Shown one piece after another: positions 7,909-16,769 of a stretch of 64,000 bases of DNA (its first letter is position 1; each line of letters opens with the position of its first letter). The notes under the pieces are model-generated. The model saw only the letters and a program-made list of their open reading frames with translations, was not told where the DNA came from and did no database searches. The position numbers and the translations under genes are program-made. Source of the stretch: an uncultured Chloroflexota bacterium (GTDB taxonomy: Bacteria; Chloroflexota; Dehalococcoidia; Lucifugimonadales; CAJXCD01); NCBI GenBank assembly GCA_913051545.1, contig CAJXCD010000002.1:1-64000 (forward strand), read 5' to 3'.

Positions 7909-9429
7909 ATGAGTAAAAATGAAAATTATGCGGCAGAAATTATAAGGCGTTTTGGTGGCCAATCTGCACTGGGTGATCTAATAGGAAAGCGTCAGAGTAC
8001 GATTCAGCACTGGGTGAAGACTGGACGAATTCCTTCCCAGTGGCACTCTAGACTTATTGACTTAGCGAGGAAAAGGGGTATATCTCTTGAGGCAGGTGAT
8101 TTAGTGGATTCAATTATTCCAGATATAGAGCCGTCTGACGGTAAGCTTGGTATTTTGATAGTTGGTTTGGGGGCAGTCGCATCAACGTTCATAGCGGGGG
8201 TAGAGCATGTTCGCAGAGGTATGGGGCAGCCAGTCGGTTCCTTAACGCAGATGTCTACTATTAGGATAGGGAAGAGATCTCAAGATAACAGTCCTCTAAT
8301 TCGTGATTTTGTTCCTTTAGCAGGTCTTGATCAACTAGTTTTTGGTGCATGGGATCCTATACCTGATAATGCTTATCAGGCGGCCATAAAATGTGGTGTT
8401 CTTGATCAGCATTCAGATATAGAACCGATCGCTGATTTCTTGAAAGATATTAAACCTATGCCTGCTGTTTTTGACAACGAATATGTTCGTCGAATAGAAG
8501 GTACAAATACAAAACAATCACTCACAAAGCTTGAATTGGTAGATGCTGTTAGAGAAGACATACTGCGTTTTAAACAGGAAAATGGTTGCGACAGATTGGT
8601 TATGGTTTGGTGTGCTTCTACGGAAAAATTTATTGTAGAGTCTGAAGTACATAGAGATCTTGAGAGTTTTGTCGGTGGCCTGCACGATAATCATGAAAAC
8701 ATCTCACCATCTATGATATATGCCTATGCTGCTCTAATGGAAGGTATACCATTCGCAAATGGAGCGCCTAATTTGGCTGTTGATACGCCCGCACTTGAGA
8801 AATTAGCTAGAGATAATGGTGTTCCAATATGTGGTAAAGATTTCAAAACTGGTCAGACTTTAGTTAAGACCGTTATAGCACCAATGCTTAAAGCCAGAAT
8901 GTTGGGTCTGAGTGGGTGGTTTTCAACCAACATTTTAGGTAATCGTGATGGTGAGGTACTTGACGAGCCTGAAAACTTTAAGACTAAAGAAGAATCAAAG
9001 CTTGGTGTTCTTGAGTATATTTTGCAGCCGGAAAAATACCCAGATCTATACGGTGATGCGTACCATAAAGTTCGGATAAATTATTATCCCCCTAGAGGCG
9101 ATGACAAGGAAGGTTGGGATAACATTGATCTCTTTGGTTGGTTAGGTAGACGTATGCAGCTCAAGATAGATTTTCTATGTTCAGATTCTATATTGGCTGC
9201 CCCGTTAGTTTTAGACTTAGTATTATTTATGGATTTGGCTAAAAGATCGGGTATGTCGGGGATACAGGAGTGGTTATCTTTTTATTTCAAAAGTCCTCAG
9301 TATGCTGAAGGACTTTATCCGGAGCACGACTTATTTATACAACAAACTAAGCTAAAGAATACCCTTAGATGGCTTATGAATGAAGACCAAATTACACATC
9401 TGGGTATGGACTACTATCGTAGCGAATAA
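7909..9429 (+). CDS. Inositol-phosphate synthase with N-terminal HTH domain
   Basis: 506 residues. Residues 79-506 are a myo-inositol-1-phosphate synthase: NAD-binding VGLGAVAST at 85-93, GKDFKTGQTLVKT, a WFSTNILGNRDG segment equivalent to the family's N-H-L-G-N-N-D-G, and APLVLDLVLF near the C-terminus. It isomerises glucose-6-phosphate to inositol-1-phosphate. Residues about 8-58 are an extra Cro/YdaS-like HTH module (FGGQSALGDLIGKRQSTIQ, then HWVKTGRIP), resembling the carph-isopro domain. The fusion is in frame with no internal start favoured by a ribosome site. The upstream palindrome suggests autoregulation, by inference. Products could feed inositol phospholipids or solutes. Confidence 0.9.
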   Translation: MSKNENYAAEIIRRFGGQSALGDLIGKRQSTIQHWVKTGRIPSQWHSRLIDLARKRGISLEAGDLVDSIIPDIEPSDGKLGILIVGLGAVASTFIAGVEHVRRGMGQPVGSLTQMSTIRIGKRSQDNSPLIRDFVPLAGLDQLVFGAWDPIPDNAYQAAIKCGVLDQHSDIEPIADFLKDIKPMPAVFDNEYVRRIEGTNTKQSLTKLELVDAVREDILRFKQENGCDRLVMVWCASTEKFIVESEVHRDLESFVGGLHDNHENISPSMIYAYAALMEGIPFANGAPNLAVDTPALEKLARDNGVPICGKDFKTGQTLVKTVIAPMLKARMLGLSGWFSTNILGNRDGEVLDEPENFKTKEESKLGVLEYILQPEKYPDLYGDAYHKVRINYYPPRGDDKEGWDNIDLFGWLGRRMQLKIDFLCSDSILAAPLVLDLVLFMDLAKRSGMSGIQEWLSFYFKSPQYAEGLYPEHDLFIQQTKLKNTLRWLMNEDQITHLGMDYYRSE

Positions 9430-9464
9430 TATATGTTCAGATTTTAAGTTTGACTTGTCTTACT

Positions 9465-9501
9465 AAAACCTTTTGAATTTATCGATATTCAAAAGCGTTT
9501 T
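9465..9501. terminator. Bidirectional hairpin terminator
   Basis: AAAAC-CTTTTGAAT (9465-9478) pairs with ATTCAAAAG-C-GTTTT (9487-9501), a 14-bp stem with one bulged base and an 8-base loop. U-rich tails result on either strand. It sits between convergent genes, ino1 (+) and the FAD oxidoreductase (-). Confidence 0.75.
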
Positions 9502-9508
9502 ATTTCAT

Positions 9509-10681
9509 CTATGCAATAACTTTGAAGTCGTAACTGTTACCATTTAAGTCACCCTCTTCAAATCTAGTAATTCTTAGTGGGTGTAAATCTAGGGTACTAG
9601 AGTATCCATTTAGAATTAATTCAGTCATACATAAGCCTACCACTGGAGACATTTTAAATCCGTGACCACTAAAACCAGTACATATAAAAAGTCCATCTAT
9701 ACCTGGAACTTTGTCTATGATTGGGTGCAAGTCAGGTGTAGACGTGTATAGTCCAGCATATCCTGTATAGAGTTCTGTATCAGCCATACTAGGAATTCTC
9801 TTTACTACCCTTGTCCAGATGTCTTCTACGTATCCCATATCCGTTTTTTGATTATAGGTGTCAGGGTCGACTTTAGATTCGATGTTGCCGTTACCTATAA
9901 GTGTAAGATTTGCCCCCTCCGGTTTGAAGTATGTCAAATTTACGAGGTCTGCAGCTGCAGGATAAGAGGGTATCTCATTACCGGAGTTACGTAATAAAAA
10001 TACTTGGTGTCTTGTTGCTTCGACTGGAATTTCAAGTCCAATGTTTTTAAATATTTTTGTACTCCATGGACCTGTGGCAATTATAGCTACTGAGGTTTCA
10101 TATTTTTCACTTGCCGTACTTATACTATTTACTCGTCCATTTTGTATATTGATCTCGGTTACTGGTGATTCGAGTAGAACTTGTGCACCAAGTTCTCTCG
10201 CTCGGGCTGAGTAGGCTAAGGCTGTACCAGAAGGGTCAGCATGTCCTGCTTCTGGTTCCCATGCTGCTATTTCACTGTCTTTGAAATTGAACGAAGGTAT
10301 TAGCTCTCGTGCTTCACTTGTTGATAACAGCTTTGAATTAATACCTAGTGAATTCTGTATAGAAATATTCTGGGTCATGCCGTTTAACGAGTTCTCGTCA
10401 CCAATAACCATGTACCCTGTCTTAACAAATGATACGTTTCCTCCCCCAACCATCTCATCCCAATTCACAAAATAAGGGTAGCTGAGTTGGGATAATTTCG
10501 TACAAATTTCCGTAGAATAGTGTGTTCGCAAAACGCCGGATGAACGTCCCGTGGAACCTGAACCAATAATATTTTTCTCCAGCAATATAGATCGCGTCAT
10601 TCCATTAAGTGCCAAGTTGTATAGAATGCTGGTTCCCATCACACCACCACCTACGACTACGGCATCAGATGTGATTGTCAT
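9509..10681 (-). CDS. FAD-dependent amine/amino-acid oxidoreductase (DAO family)
   Basis: 390 residues of the DAO superfamily (sarcosine oxidase, glycine oxidase or D-amino-acid dehydrogenase-like). The N-terminal dinucleotide-binding motif VVGGGVMGTSI is at about 9-19, a Glu (LLEK) ends the second strand, and the C-terminus has GFSGHGFKMSPVVG, where DAO enzymes contact the flavin. AAGGAA lies just upstream of the ATG. The likely reaction is flavin-dependent oxidation of a secondary amine or amino acid; substrate unknown. It is followed downstream only by the convergent terminator; the next upstream co-oriented gene is an SDR. Confidence 0.88.
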   Translation of the reverse strand: MTITSDAVVVGGGVMGTSILYNLALNGMTRSILLEKNIIGSGSTGRSSGVLRTHYSTEICTKLSQLSYPYFVNWDEMVGGGNVSFVKTGYMVIGDENSLNGMTQNISIQNSLGINSKLLSTSEARELIPSFNFKDSEIAAWEPEAGHADPSGTALAYSARARELGAQVLLESPVTEINIQNGRVNSISTASEKYETSVAIIATGPWSTKIFKNIGLEIPVEATRHQVFLLRNSGNEIPSYPAAADLVNLTYFKPEGANLTLIGNGNIESKVDPDTYNQKTDMGYVEDIWTRVVKRIPSMADTELYTGYAGLYTSTPDLHPIIDKVPGIDGLFICTGFSGHGFKMSPVVGLCMTELILNGYSSTLDLHPLRITRFEEGDLNGNSYDFKVIA

Positions 10682-10780
10682 CGGAAGTTCCTTTCGACGT
10701 GAATTTATTTAAGAGAGGTTAGTAGTTTATTGGATGTTCCATCAATCTCTCTTGATTGCATCCAATATTTATTTGGCTAG

Positions 10781-11575
10781 TTAGATTGTAGTGTTATGCT
10801 GACCACCGTCAATTGGAAGGTGTAATCCAGTTAGAAAGCCTGCATTTTCTGACGCTAAGAAACATACCAGATCCGCGACTTCTTCAGGTGTCCCAAACCT
10901 ACCAGTGGGTATCATTGCTATCCTATCATTTCTGGCTTGAGACATGTCCCTTCCATGAAAACTAGCCTGCATTTCCCAGACACCTTTAAGTCTAGTTGTT
11001 TCAATAGATCCCGGTAGGACGGTATTGACCGTTATGCCGTCTTTTGCTACCTCCTTCGAGAGTGTTTTCATAAAGGCTGCTACCGCTGTTCTAGCGACTG
11101 TAGATAATGCTAGGTTGTCTTCTGGTTGCTTAACAGATAGAGACAGTATGCTGATTATACGACCCCATCCGCGTTTCTTCATCAGTGGTAGTACGTTGCG
11201 GGAAAGTCTTACCGCACTATAAAAGCTTAAATTGAAGGCATTTGCCCAATCCTCATCTGAAAATTCAGTTGGTTGTCCTGGAGGAGGCCCACCTAGATTT
11301 ATGGTTAATATATCGATCCTTCCCCAGTGTTCCACCACTTTATTTACTAATTGGTCTATGTCTTTTTCCAATGAGAGATCAGCCTTTATTGGGTATACTC
11401 TATCCGATCCGAATTCATCTTTCATTTCAGACGCAACAGTTTCAAGATCTTGACTATTACGTGAACAAATCACAACGGACGCACCTTCTGCGGCCATTTT
11501 GGTGGCTATTGCCCTTCCCATACCTTTACTGGATCCACCCACAATTGCTATTTTGTTCTTTAATCCTAGCTCCAC
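10781..11575 (-). CDS. SDR-family oxidoreductase lacking Tyr and Lys
   Basis: 264 residues with a Rossmann fold: GGSSKGMGRAIA near residue 13 (variant TGxxxGxG), NLGGP near 95, the Ser strand SILSLS near 142, and a C-terminal GLHLPIDGGQ. The segment aligned to the catalytic YxxxK reads STVAR, so Tyr is replaced by Ser and Lys by Arg. This matches a divergent beta-ketoacyl-ACP reductase-like SDR subgroup. Activity and substrate are therefore uncertain. The start is GTG, supported by GGAGGA 6-7 bases upstream. It follows a hypothetical gene by about 30 bp on the same strand. Confidence 0.85.
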   Translation of the reverse strand: MELGLKNKIAIVGGSSKGMGRAIATKMAAEGASVVICSRNSQDLETVASEMKDEFGSDRVYPIKADLSLEKDIDQLVNKVVEHWGRIDILTINLGGPPPGQPTEFSDEDWANAFNLSFYSAVRLSRNVLPLMKKRGWGRIISILSLSVKQPEDNLALSTVARTAVAAFMKTLSKEVAKDGITVNTVLPGSIETTRLKGVWEMQASFHGRDMSQARNDRIAMIPTGRFGTPEEVADLVCFLASENAGFLTGLHLPIDGGQHNTTI

Positions 11576-11605
11576 GTAAATCCTCCAATTGGTGTCCAGT
11601 TTTAT

Positions 11606-12685
11606 TTATTGATGTGTCTTAGTAATCTCTGCTTGTACAAGAATGTTCCGAAAATTTTCGTATGTCACATTACATCCAATTAGATAGCATGTTTCGTTTG
11701 GTCTTTTCGATGTAGCATTCAATACTGGTACAGAAAGGTATTCGTTATCTGTTTCTAGAATTGAATCATTAGTTGGCCACAATTTTTGTTGTAAATCCCA
11801 AGCCTCAACTTCTAATTGAGACAAAGGTATTATTACGTCATGATTTGGGTCCGTAAATTTTGCACCAGCCTTAGCGAACAGGGCCAATGGAATACCGTGT
11901 GATTTTTCCCACAAAAATAAGCGGATGTCGTTAGTTAGTGATATACGTTCAATTAACTTCGCATCGAATAGGATTTGTCCTCCACTGACTGAAAGATCAA
12001 AGTTGTTTTCGATAGGCCTTGACCAATTTAGATGCCCTGGGATCATGGATTTCCAGTACATAGCACACTGCTCGAAGCCTTCACCAAATGCCTCTGATTC
12101 TACAGTGTTTGGATCTACAATAAATCCTCTTCTATCAATTTCATACGATATGTCATTTGCATATATGTGTGCAATTGCTAGCAAATTTAGGGCTGATGGA
12201 GGCCAGCTGTAGCCTATAACGGAACTGATATATTTAATTTCTTCATAGAGAGTACGCTTGAATTTTTCAGGTACCAGGTTCCAAAATATATTCCTTCCTT
12301 CCATATCATCATCTTCTAGAAAATGTCGAATAGGTTCTGGGATTTCAGACAAGATTGCAGGTTCGTGGTGAAGAGGAACATCATCAGGTTCACGGCATAC
12401 TATGCACCTTTTCCCCAGGGCCGCCTCACCGTGTTTTACGAGTTTACTCATTTCATCACTTTGTCTAGATGGAAAGATTATTAGTAATTCGTTCGGTTTC
12501 ATTTTATCGATTAGTTCGTGTTGTTTCTGATTTACGTCCATTTCCCAATTTAATGCTGTGTACCAGTTTGAAATACTAAATCCTTCAGCTCGTTTACGTT
12601 CAGTTGAGGGTCCATGTGCACTAGCAGCCCATGAACATGGGTGTATCATGAAATATATTTTGTCGATAGGTATACTATTATTCAT
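11606..12685 (-). CDS. Conserved-looking hypothetical protein, 359 aa
   Basis: I do not recognise the family. The protein is soluble, with no signal peptide or membrane segment. It begins with a strand-like IYFMIHPCSWAASAHGP and contains a LLIIFPSRQSDEM strand. An IVCREP segment follows shortly after. Aromatic residues are frequent in the middle (YSWPPSALNLLAIAHIY). It has normal codon use and lies 30 bp upstream of the SDR gene on the same strand, so co-transcription is likely. It is divergent from the leucine dehydrogenase-type gene. Confidence 0.7.
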   Translation of the reverse strand: MNNSIPIDKIYFMIHPCSWAASAHGPSTERKRAEGFSISNWYTALNWEMDVNQKQHELIDKMKPNELLIIFPSRQSDEMSKLVKHGEAALGKRCIVCREPDDVPLHHEPAILSEIPEPIRHFLEDDDMEGRNIFWNLVPEKFKRTLYEEIKYISSVIGYSWPPSALNLLAIAHIYANDISYEIDRRGFIVDPNTVESEAFGEGFEQCAMYWKSMIPGHLNWSRPIENNFDLSVSGGQILFDAKLIERISLTNDIRLFLWEKSHGIPLALFAKAGAKFTDPNHDVIIPLSQLEVEAWDLQQKLWPTNDSILETDNEYLSVPVLNATSKRPNETCYLIGCNVTYENFRNILVQAEITKTHQ

Positions 12686-12781
12686 ATGTAGCCTACTTTG
12701 GGATCAATGTTGAGGACTAGAGTAGACTATTACTCATAGTATGGGTTGTCAATTTATAGATATGTAAGGCAAATTTGCAAT

Positions 12782-13834
12782 ATGGAAATATTTGAATACA
12801 TGGAAAGTGAAGGACATGAACAGCTTTTGGTGTGGAGCGATCCTACAGTAGGACTCAAGGCCTTTGTAGCTATCCACGATTCCACACTTGGGCCAGCATG
12901 CGGTGGTGTACGAATTTGGCCTCATAAAAGTGAGAATGATGCTCAACTAGACGTGTTGCGTTTATCGAAAGCAATGACATACAAGTCTGCTATGGCAGGA
13001 CTGAATCTTGGAGGTGGGAAAGCGCTTATTTGGGCTGACTCTCGTAAGGATAAAACGCCTTCGTTATTACGTTCATTTGGTCGTTTTGTAGATTCTATTG
13101 GGGGGAGATATGTGACAACTGAAGATGTTGGAATGACTCCTCGGGATTTGGAGTATGTTGCTGAAGAAACTGAGCACGTTGCCGGATTGCCTTTATCTGT
13201 CGGTGGAAGTGGGGATACTTCGGTTATGACTGGGTTGGGGTTATATCTCGGAATGAAATCTTGTGCTAATGAAATCTGGGGAAATGATGATTTGAGTGAC
13301 CGAGTTATAGCAATTCAAGGTTTCGGTAATGTGGCAACTAACACTGCTAAATATCTCTTGAGAGATGGAGCCAGACTAGTAGTGGCAGATATTCACGATG
13401 ATGTATTAGTTCGTGCTAGAGAGATAGGTGCTAAGATCGTAAAGCCTGACGAAATTTTTGATGTTGAATGTGATATCTTTTCTCCGTGCGCTCTCGGTGG
13501 CGTTTTGAACTCTGAAACTATTCCTAGGCTTAAATGTTCTATAGTAGCTGGAGGCGCTAATAATCAATTATTACATACTGATAATGCCATGGAACTTCAT
13601 GATATGGGTATTCTGTATGCTCCCGATTTTGTGGTAAATGCTGGGGGCATTATTAACGTTGCGTGTGAGGTTGGTACGGAATATAGTGAATCCCGTGCAA
13701 TAGAACTCACTGAGAGAATCTATGATACTACTTCTAGGGTAATTAAGGCATCTAGACAAGAAGGTACCACTACCGTCGAATCAGCCATTCGTTTAGCCGA
13801 AGCGATAATTAGTAAGAGCTCTGGTTGCCACTAG
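12782..13834 (+). CDS. Leucine/valine-type amino acid dehydrogenase
   Basis: 350 residues of the Glu/Leu/Phe/Val dehydrogenase family: NAD-dependent oxidative deamination of a branched-chain amino acid to its 2-oxoacid. Numbered from the ATG at 12782, the Lys of MTYKSAMAG is residue 68 and the Lys of GLNLGGGKA is residue 80. These match the binding and catalytic lysines of Bacillus leucine dehydrogenase, which supports this start over an upstream TTG at 12746. The NAD-binding motif GFGNVATNTA and a C-terminal PDFVVNAGGIIN are intact. It converges on a PhyH dioxygenase gene. Confidence 0.9.
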   Translation: MEIFEYMESEGHEQLLVWSDPTVGLKAFVAIHDSTLGPACGGVRIWPHKSENDAQLDVLRLSKAMTYKSAMAGLNLGGGKALIWADSRKDKTPSLLRSFGRFVDSIGGRYVTTEDVGMTPRDLEYVAEETEHVAGLPLSVGGSGDTSVMTGLGLYLGMKSCANEIWGNDDLSDRVIAIQGFGNVATNTAKYLLRDGARLVVADIHDDVLVRAREIGAKIVKPDEIFDVECDIFSPCALGGVLNSETIPRLKCSIVAGGANNQLLHTDNAMELHDMGILYAPDFVVNAGGIINVACEVGTEYSESRAIELTERIYDTTSRVIKASRQEGTTTVESAIRLAEAIISKSSGCH

Positions 13835-13857
13835 GAATAGCTTTTGTCCTAATGATT

Positions 13858-14898
13858 CTATGAATTAGATTCTATTTCTTGTAGGACTTTCGCTGCAGCT
13901 TTGCCAGCCTCCGATTCAGGTTGTCTGATCACGGCTCTTTTCATTTGCAATATTGCTTTAGGATCACCTTGTTTTGCTAGATCTAACCCTTCCGCAAAAC
14001 CTCGGTCTGCATAGGTAGTATCCCTTGGCACAATTTCTGTTACAAGTTTTTCCCAGTAGTATTTTAGGTCATCAGTTTTCCAGTTAGCGTAGATTTGATC
14101 CCATGTTATGGGATTCAAAAGGGCCATGTGTGGCTGAAGCATATGTTCTGCTATTGGACTTGTGATGGCTTGGTATCTGTTATCTAGGGATACTCGTAGC
14201 TTGTTAGGTGTCACATTTGGTAGGGCTTTGTGAAGAGTTAGGCTATGGAATATAAGACAATCACCTATTTCATAATCGGTTGTAAGCCATGTAGCATCTC
14301 TACGTTTTTCATCAACAGTTAGAGCCCCAGCTCCAAGGGAAAAGTGGTGGTCGTATACAGTTCTAGCTTTGTGTGAACCAGGTACTAGAGCTAATCCTCC
14401 TAGCTCTTTAGGACAATCGCCTACAGGAGTCCAACAAGTGTATGTTTCATAATCTCCCTGAAAATGGACGAAATCCTGATGTGCTGGAGTCGTATGGTCT
14501 GTAAATTGCGGGAACCATAAACGTACGATTTTTTGTGGCTGGGGTAACACAGGTTCACCTACGATTTTTTCCATAGTATCTACTACAGAATGCCAATGAC
14601 CTGCACGGTGGACGGATTCTAGTTTGTATACTTCGTGGTATACGGCTGGATATTCTGGGTCTCCTTCGGTACATCTTTTCGAGATGTCTGCAATACCATC
14701 AATAGGATCGGTGTTGGGTTCGAGCCACCCGCCATTTCCTATAACCTCAAGCATATCCTTGCGCAGGTTACGCAATTTATCTGGGTCTTGAAGTTTCTTA
14801 AAAAAGAGATATCCATCCTTTTTAATACGATCTTGCAAGGCTTCGTCATCTAGCAGGATGTCGTTTGACACCTTGAATTCACCTAATTGTTTAGACAT
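13858..14898 (-). CDS. Phytanoyl-CoA dioxygenase (PhyH) family oxygenase
   Basis: 346 residues with the Fe(II)/2-oxoglutarate facial triad: His140 and Asp142 in TPAHQDFVHF, and distal His223 in LTLHKALPN. Arg235 in NKLRVSLDN is placed to bind 2-oxoglutarate. It is likely to hydroxylate a small organic substrate; PhyH relatives act on phytanoyl-CoA, ectoine, phosphonates and others, so substrate is open. GGAGG sits 8-9 bases before the ATG. There is no signal peptide. It stands alone on the minus strand, with about 150 bp of AT-rich, featureless DNA upstream. Confidence 0.88.
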   Translation of the reverse strand: MSKQLGEFKVSNDILLDDEALQDRIKKDGYLFFKKLQDPDKLRNLRKDMLEVIGNGGWLEPNTDPIDGIADISKRCTEGDPEYPAVYHEVYKLESVHRAGHWHSVVDTMEKIVGEPVLPQPQKIVRLWFPQFTDHTTPAHQDFVHFQGDYETYTCWTPVGDCPKELGGLALVPGSHKARTVYDHHFSLGAGALTVDEKRRDATWLTTDYEIGDCLIFHSLTLHKALPNVTPNKLRVSLDNRYQAITSPIAEHMLQPHMALLNPITWDQIYANWKTDDLKYYWEKLVTEIVPRDTTYADRGFAEGLDLAKQGDPKAILQMKRAVIRQPESEAGKAAAKVLQEIESNS

Positions 14899-15049
14899 AA
14901 CTAACTACCTCCGTATACTCAAACGAAATGGTCATAAATTTGTACTTGATAATACCATTTATTATAAAAATAATTGAGTGTACTTATTCAATCGTAGATA
15001 TAATCTTTATACGATGTAAATACCATAATGTATATGACAAATCACTAGG

Positions 15050-15547
15050 CTAGACGGTGTATTTACGATATGAATTGTCAGATTCAATTGAGCTATTAGG
15101 TCGGAAATATGCGTCTGGAGGGCTCCATACCAACCAGGTTAATGGCCATTCTCCCGCAATACGTGGGTATTTATCGTTCTTATGAGGATCAGGCGCTATC
15201 ATAACAAATATGTGTGCTGAAACGGCCAGAGTCATACCGGGCAAAACTAGGAATGGTCGAGCCCAAGGGTACCTTAGCCAAATCCAGCTGGTACCCACAA
15301 GTAATCCCCAAACTATGAGCCAGACTATGTCTAGGAACATTAGTACAAAAAATCCCAGAACAACAGCTACCAATCCTTTCCCTATGAACCTTCCTAATAT
15401 ATCGAAAGGGATAAGTATAAATGCGAGTACAAATGTAACCCTGCTAACTATTAAACGGGCGAACATAGTGAAAAAATCTGAAGGACTGATCGACCTCGCA
15501 AAATTGACACGTTCGTCAATGTCTTCTACGCCCCATCGCCATGTCAC
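15050..15547 (-). CDS. Hypothetical membrane protein, 165 aa
   Basis: Three to four membrane segments: about 34-52, 56-90 (long, probably two helices) and 97-116. The C-terminal 50 residues are polar with several Trp and Pro. The start is GTG, supported by GGAGGTG about 8 bases upstream. No family is recognised and no catalytic motif is visible. It is divergent from the YbaK-like gene. Function unknown. Confidence 0.7.
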   Translation of the reverse strand: MTWRWGVEDIDERVNFARSISPSDFFTMFARLIVSRVTFVLAFILIPFDILGRFIGKGLVAVVLGFFVLMFLDIVWLIVWGLLVGTSWIWLRYPWARPFLVLPGMTLAVSAHIFVMIAPDPHKNDKYPRIAGEWPLTWLVWSPPDAYFRPNSSIESDNSYRKYTV

Positions 15548-15682
15548 TAGTACGCACCTCCACCATTACTTTAATCCTAGGTTCATTTTACCATGATGTT
15601 GAAACTGTGAGGTGTGTTGCTCTATGATTTTCAGTCGTAGAGTTTGTTTTGGAGACAGACTATTTTCATTAGAGGTGATCTT

Positions 15683-16165
15683 TTGTCTAGAATTTTTGAC
15701 AGAGTTTTAAAATCCCTAGAACTGCTAGAGCAGGAGTTTAAGCAGATTGAAATCGACCCGCAATATGCGGATACGGCAGATTTTTGTTCGAAATATGGAT
15801 TTGAAATCGATTCTTGCGGGAACACGATAATAATTAAGTCAAAGAGAGGACCAAGTCTTTTCGTAGCCTGTGTAGTGAAAGGTTCTGACCGACTTGATGT
15901 TAATCATAAAGTAAGGAATTTGATGGGGGTTTCCCGTGTCTCTTTCGCATCAGCACAAGATACCACTGAATTAACCGGAATGGAGATTGGTGGGGTTACT
16001 GTTTTTGACCTCCCACATGATCTGGCTGTATATGTTGATTCAAAGATAATGGATTTGGATTATGTGATACTGGGTTCAGGTGATCGATCTTCCAAAATAC
16101 AGATTTCCCCAGATGTGTTTCATGGGATGAAGAACGTTAGTATTGTGGATGGATTATCAGTATAG
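15683..16165 (+). CDS. YbaK/ProX-like aminoacyl-tRNA editing protein
   Basis: 160 residues. The YbaK/EbsC fold is suggested by LFVACVVKGSDRLD, then NHKVRNLMGVSRVSFASAQD (the strand-helix with the key Lys), TGMEIGGVTVFDLP, and VYVDSKIMDLDYVILGSGD. Such proteins hydrolyse mischarged tRNA or bind aminoacyl groups. The start is placed at the TTG at 15683 because GAGGTGATC at 15672-15680, nearly a full complement of the 16S 3' end, lies at the correct spacing. The upstream TTG at 15644 has no such site. It converges with the SnoaL-like gene. Confidence 0.82.
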   Translation: MSRIFDRVLKSLELLEQEFKQIEIDPQYADTADFCSKYGFEIDSCGNTIIIKSKRGPSLFVACVVKGSDRLDVNHKVRNLMGVSRVSFASAQDTTELTGMEIGGVTVFDLPHDLAVYVDSKIMDLDYVILGSGDRSSKIQISPDVFHGMKNVSIVDGLSV

Positions 16166-16223
16166 AAGATATAACCTGAACACCCTCCCTAAATTTTAGG
16201 AACTAACTATTTATGTTATTTAA

Positions 16224-16694
16224 TTAATCCCTGGTTCCTGGAGGAGGAGAAATAGCGATTCCCCTTTTTTTGTAGTCCATTCCATAAATTTCTAAATTTT
16301 TCAGAGATTTGTCTTGAGGGGAAGCATAATAAGCCCATAACTCTTTAATTAATCTCGTTTCATCATCGAATATATACCACTCAGCACCACGTAAAGTTAC
16401 TCCTTGTTTTGTTTTGAAATGTGTCCATTCTATTACTGCTTCATTTTTAATCGTGTCAATCGCTATATTGTCAACTGTCCAGTAAGATCCTAATTTTTCT
16501 ACAGCTGCAACCCAGTGGTTAGCAATTGTATCGGCTCCTCGCCAGGGTCCGTCATACATATCTGGGGGGAAATAGTGGATAGCAGAAGGGATAAAACAGG
16601 AAACCATTTTATCGAAATTTGCTTCGTTACATCCTTCAAAATACGTATTTATGATTTGTTCAATATGTTTGTATTTTTCTTTAGGGGATGACAT
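16224..16694 (-). CDS. SnoaL/NTF2-like protein
   Basis: 156 residues with the NTF2-like cone-fold pattern: an N-terminal helix (IEQIINTYFEGCNEANFDKM), FIPSAIHYFPPDMY, a GADTIANHW helix, and alternating C-terminal strands with WTHFKTKQG and GAEWYIFDDETRLIKELWAYY. Family members are isomerases, hydrolases or cofactor-free oxygenase accessories; the substrate cannot be inferred. It is a single gene between the MFS transporter and the convergent YbaK-like gene. Confidence 0.8.
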   Translation of the reverse strand: MSSPKEKYKHIEQIINTYFEGCNEANFDKMVSCFIPSAIHYFPPDMYDGPWRGADTIANHWVAAVEKLGSYWTVDNIAIDTIKNEAVIEWTHFKTKQGVTLRGAEWYIFDDETRLIKELWAYYASPQDKSLKNLEIYGMDYKKRGIAISPPPGTRD

Positions 16695-16769
16695 TTAATT
16701 ACTCTCGTCGTTTCCAATTCTATAATATTAGAGATAGATGTAGTATCTACGGCTCTTAGGTCTAAATTG

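Noticed and set aside
12746-12781. Upstream TTG start for the leucine dehydrogenase-type gene
   Set aside because: The ATG at 12782 gives family-standard residue numbering and N-terminus.
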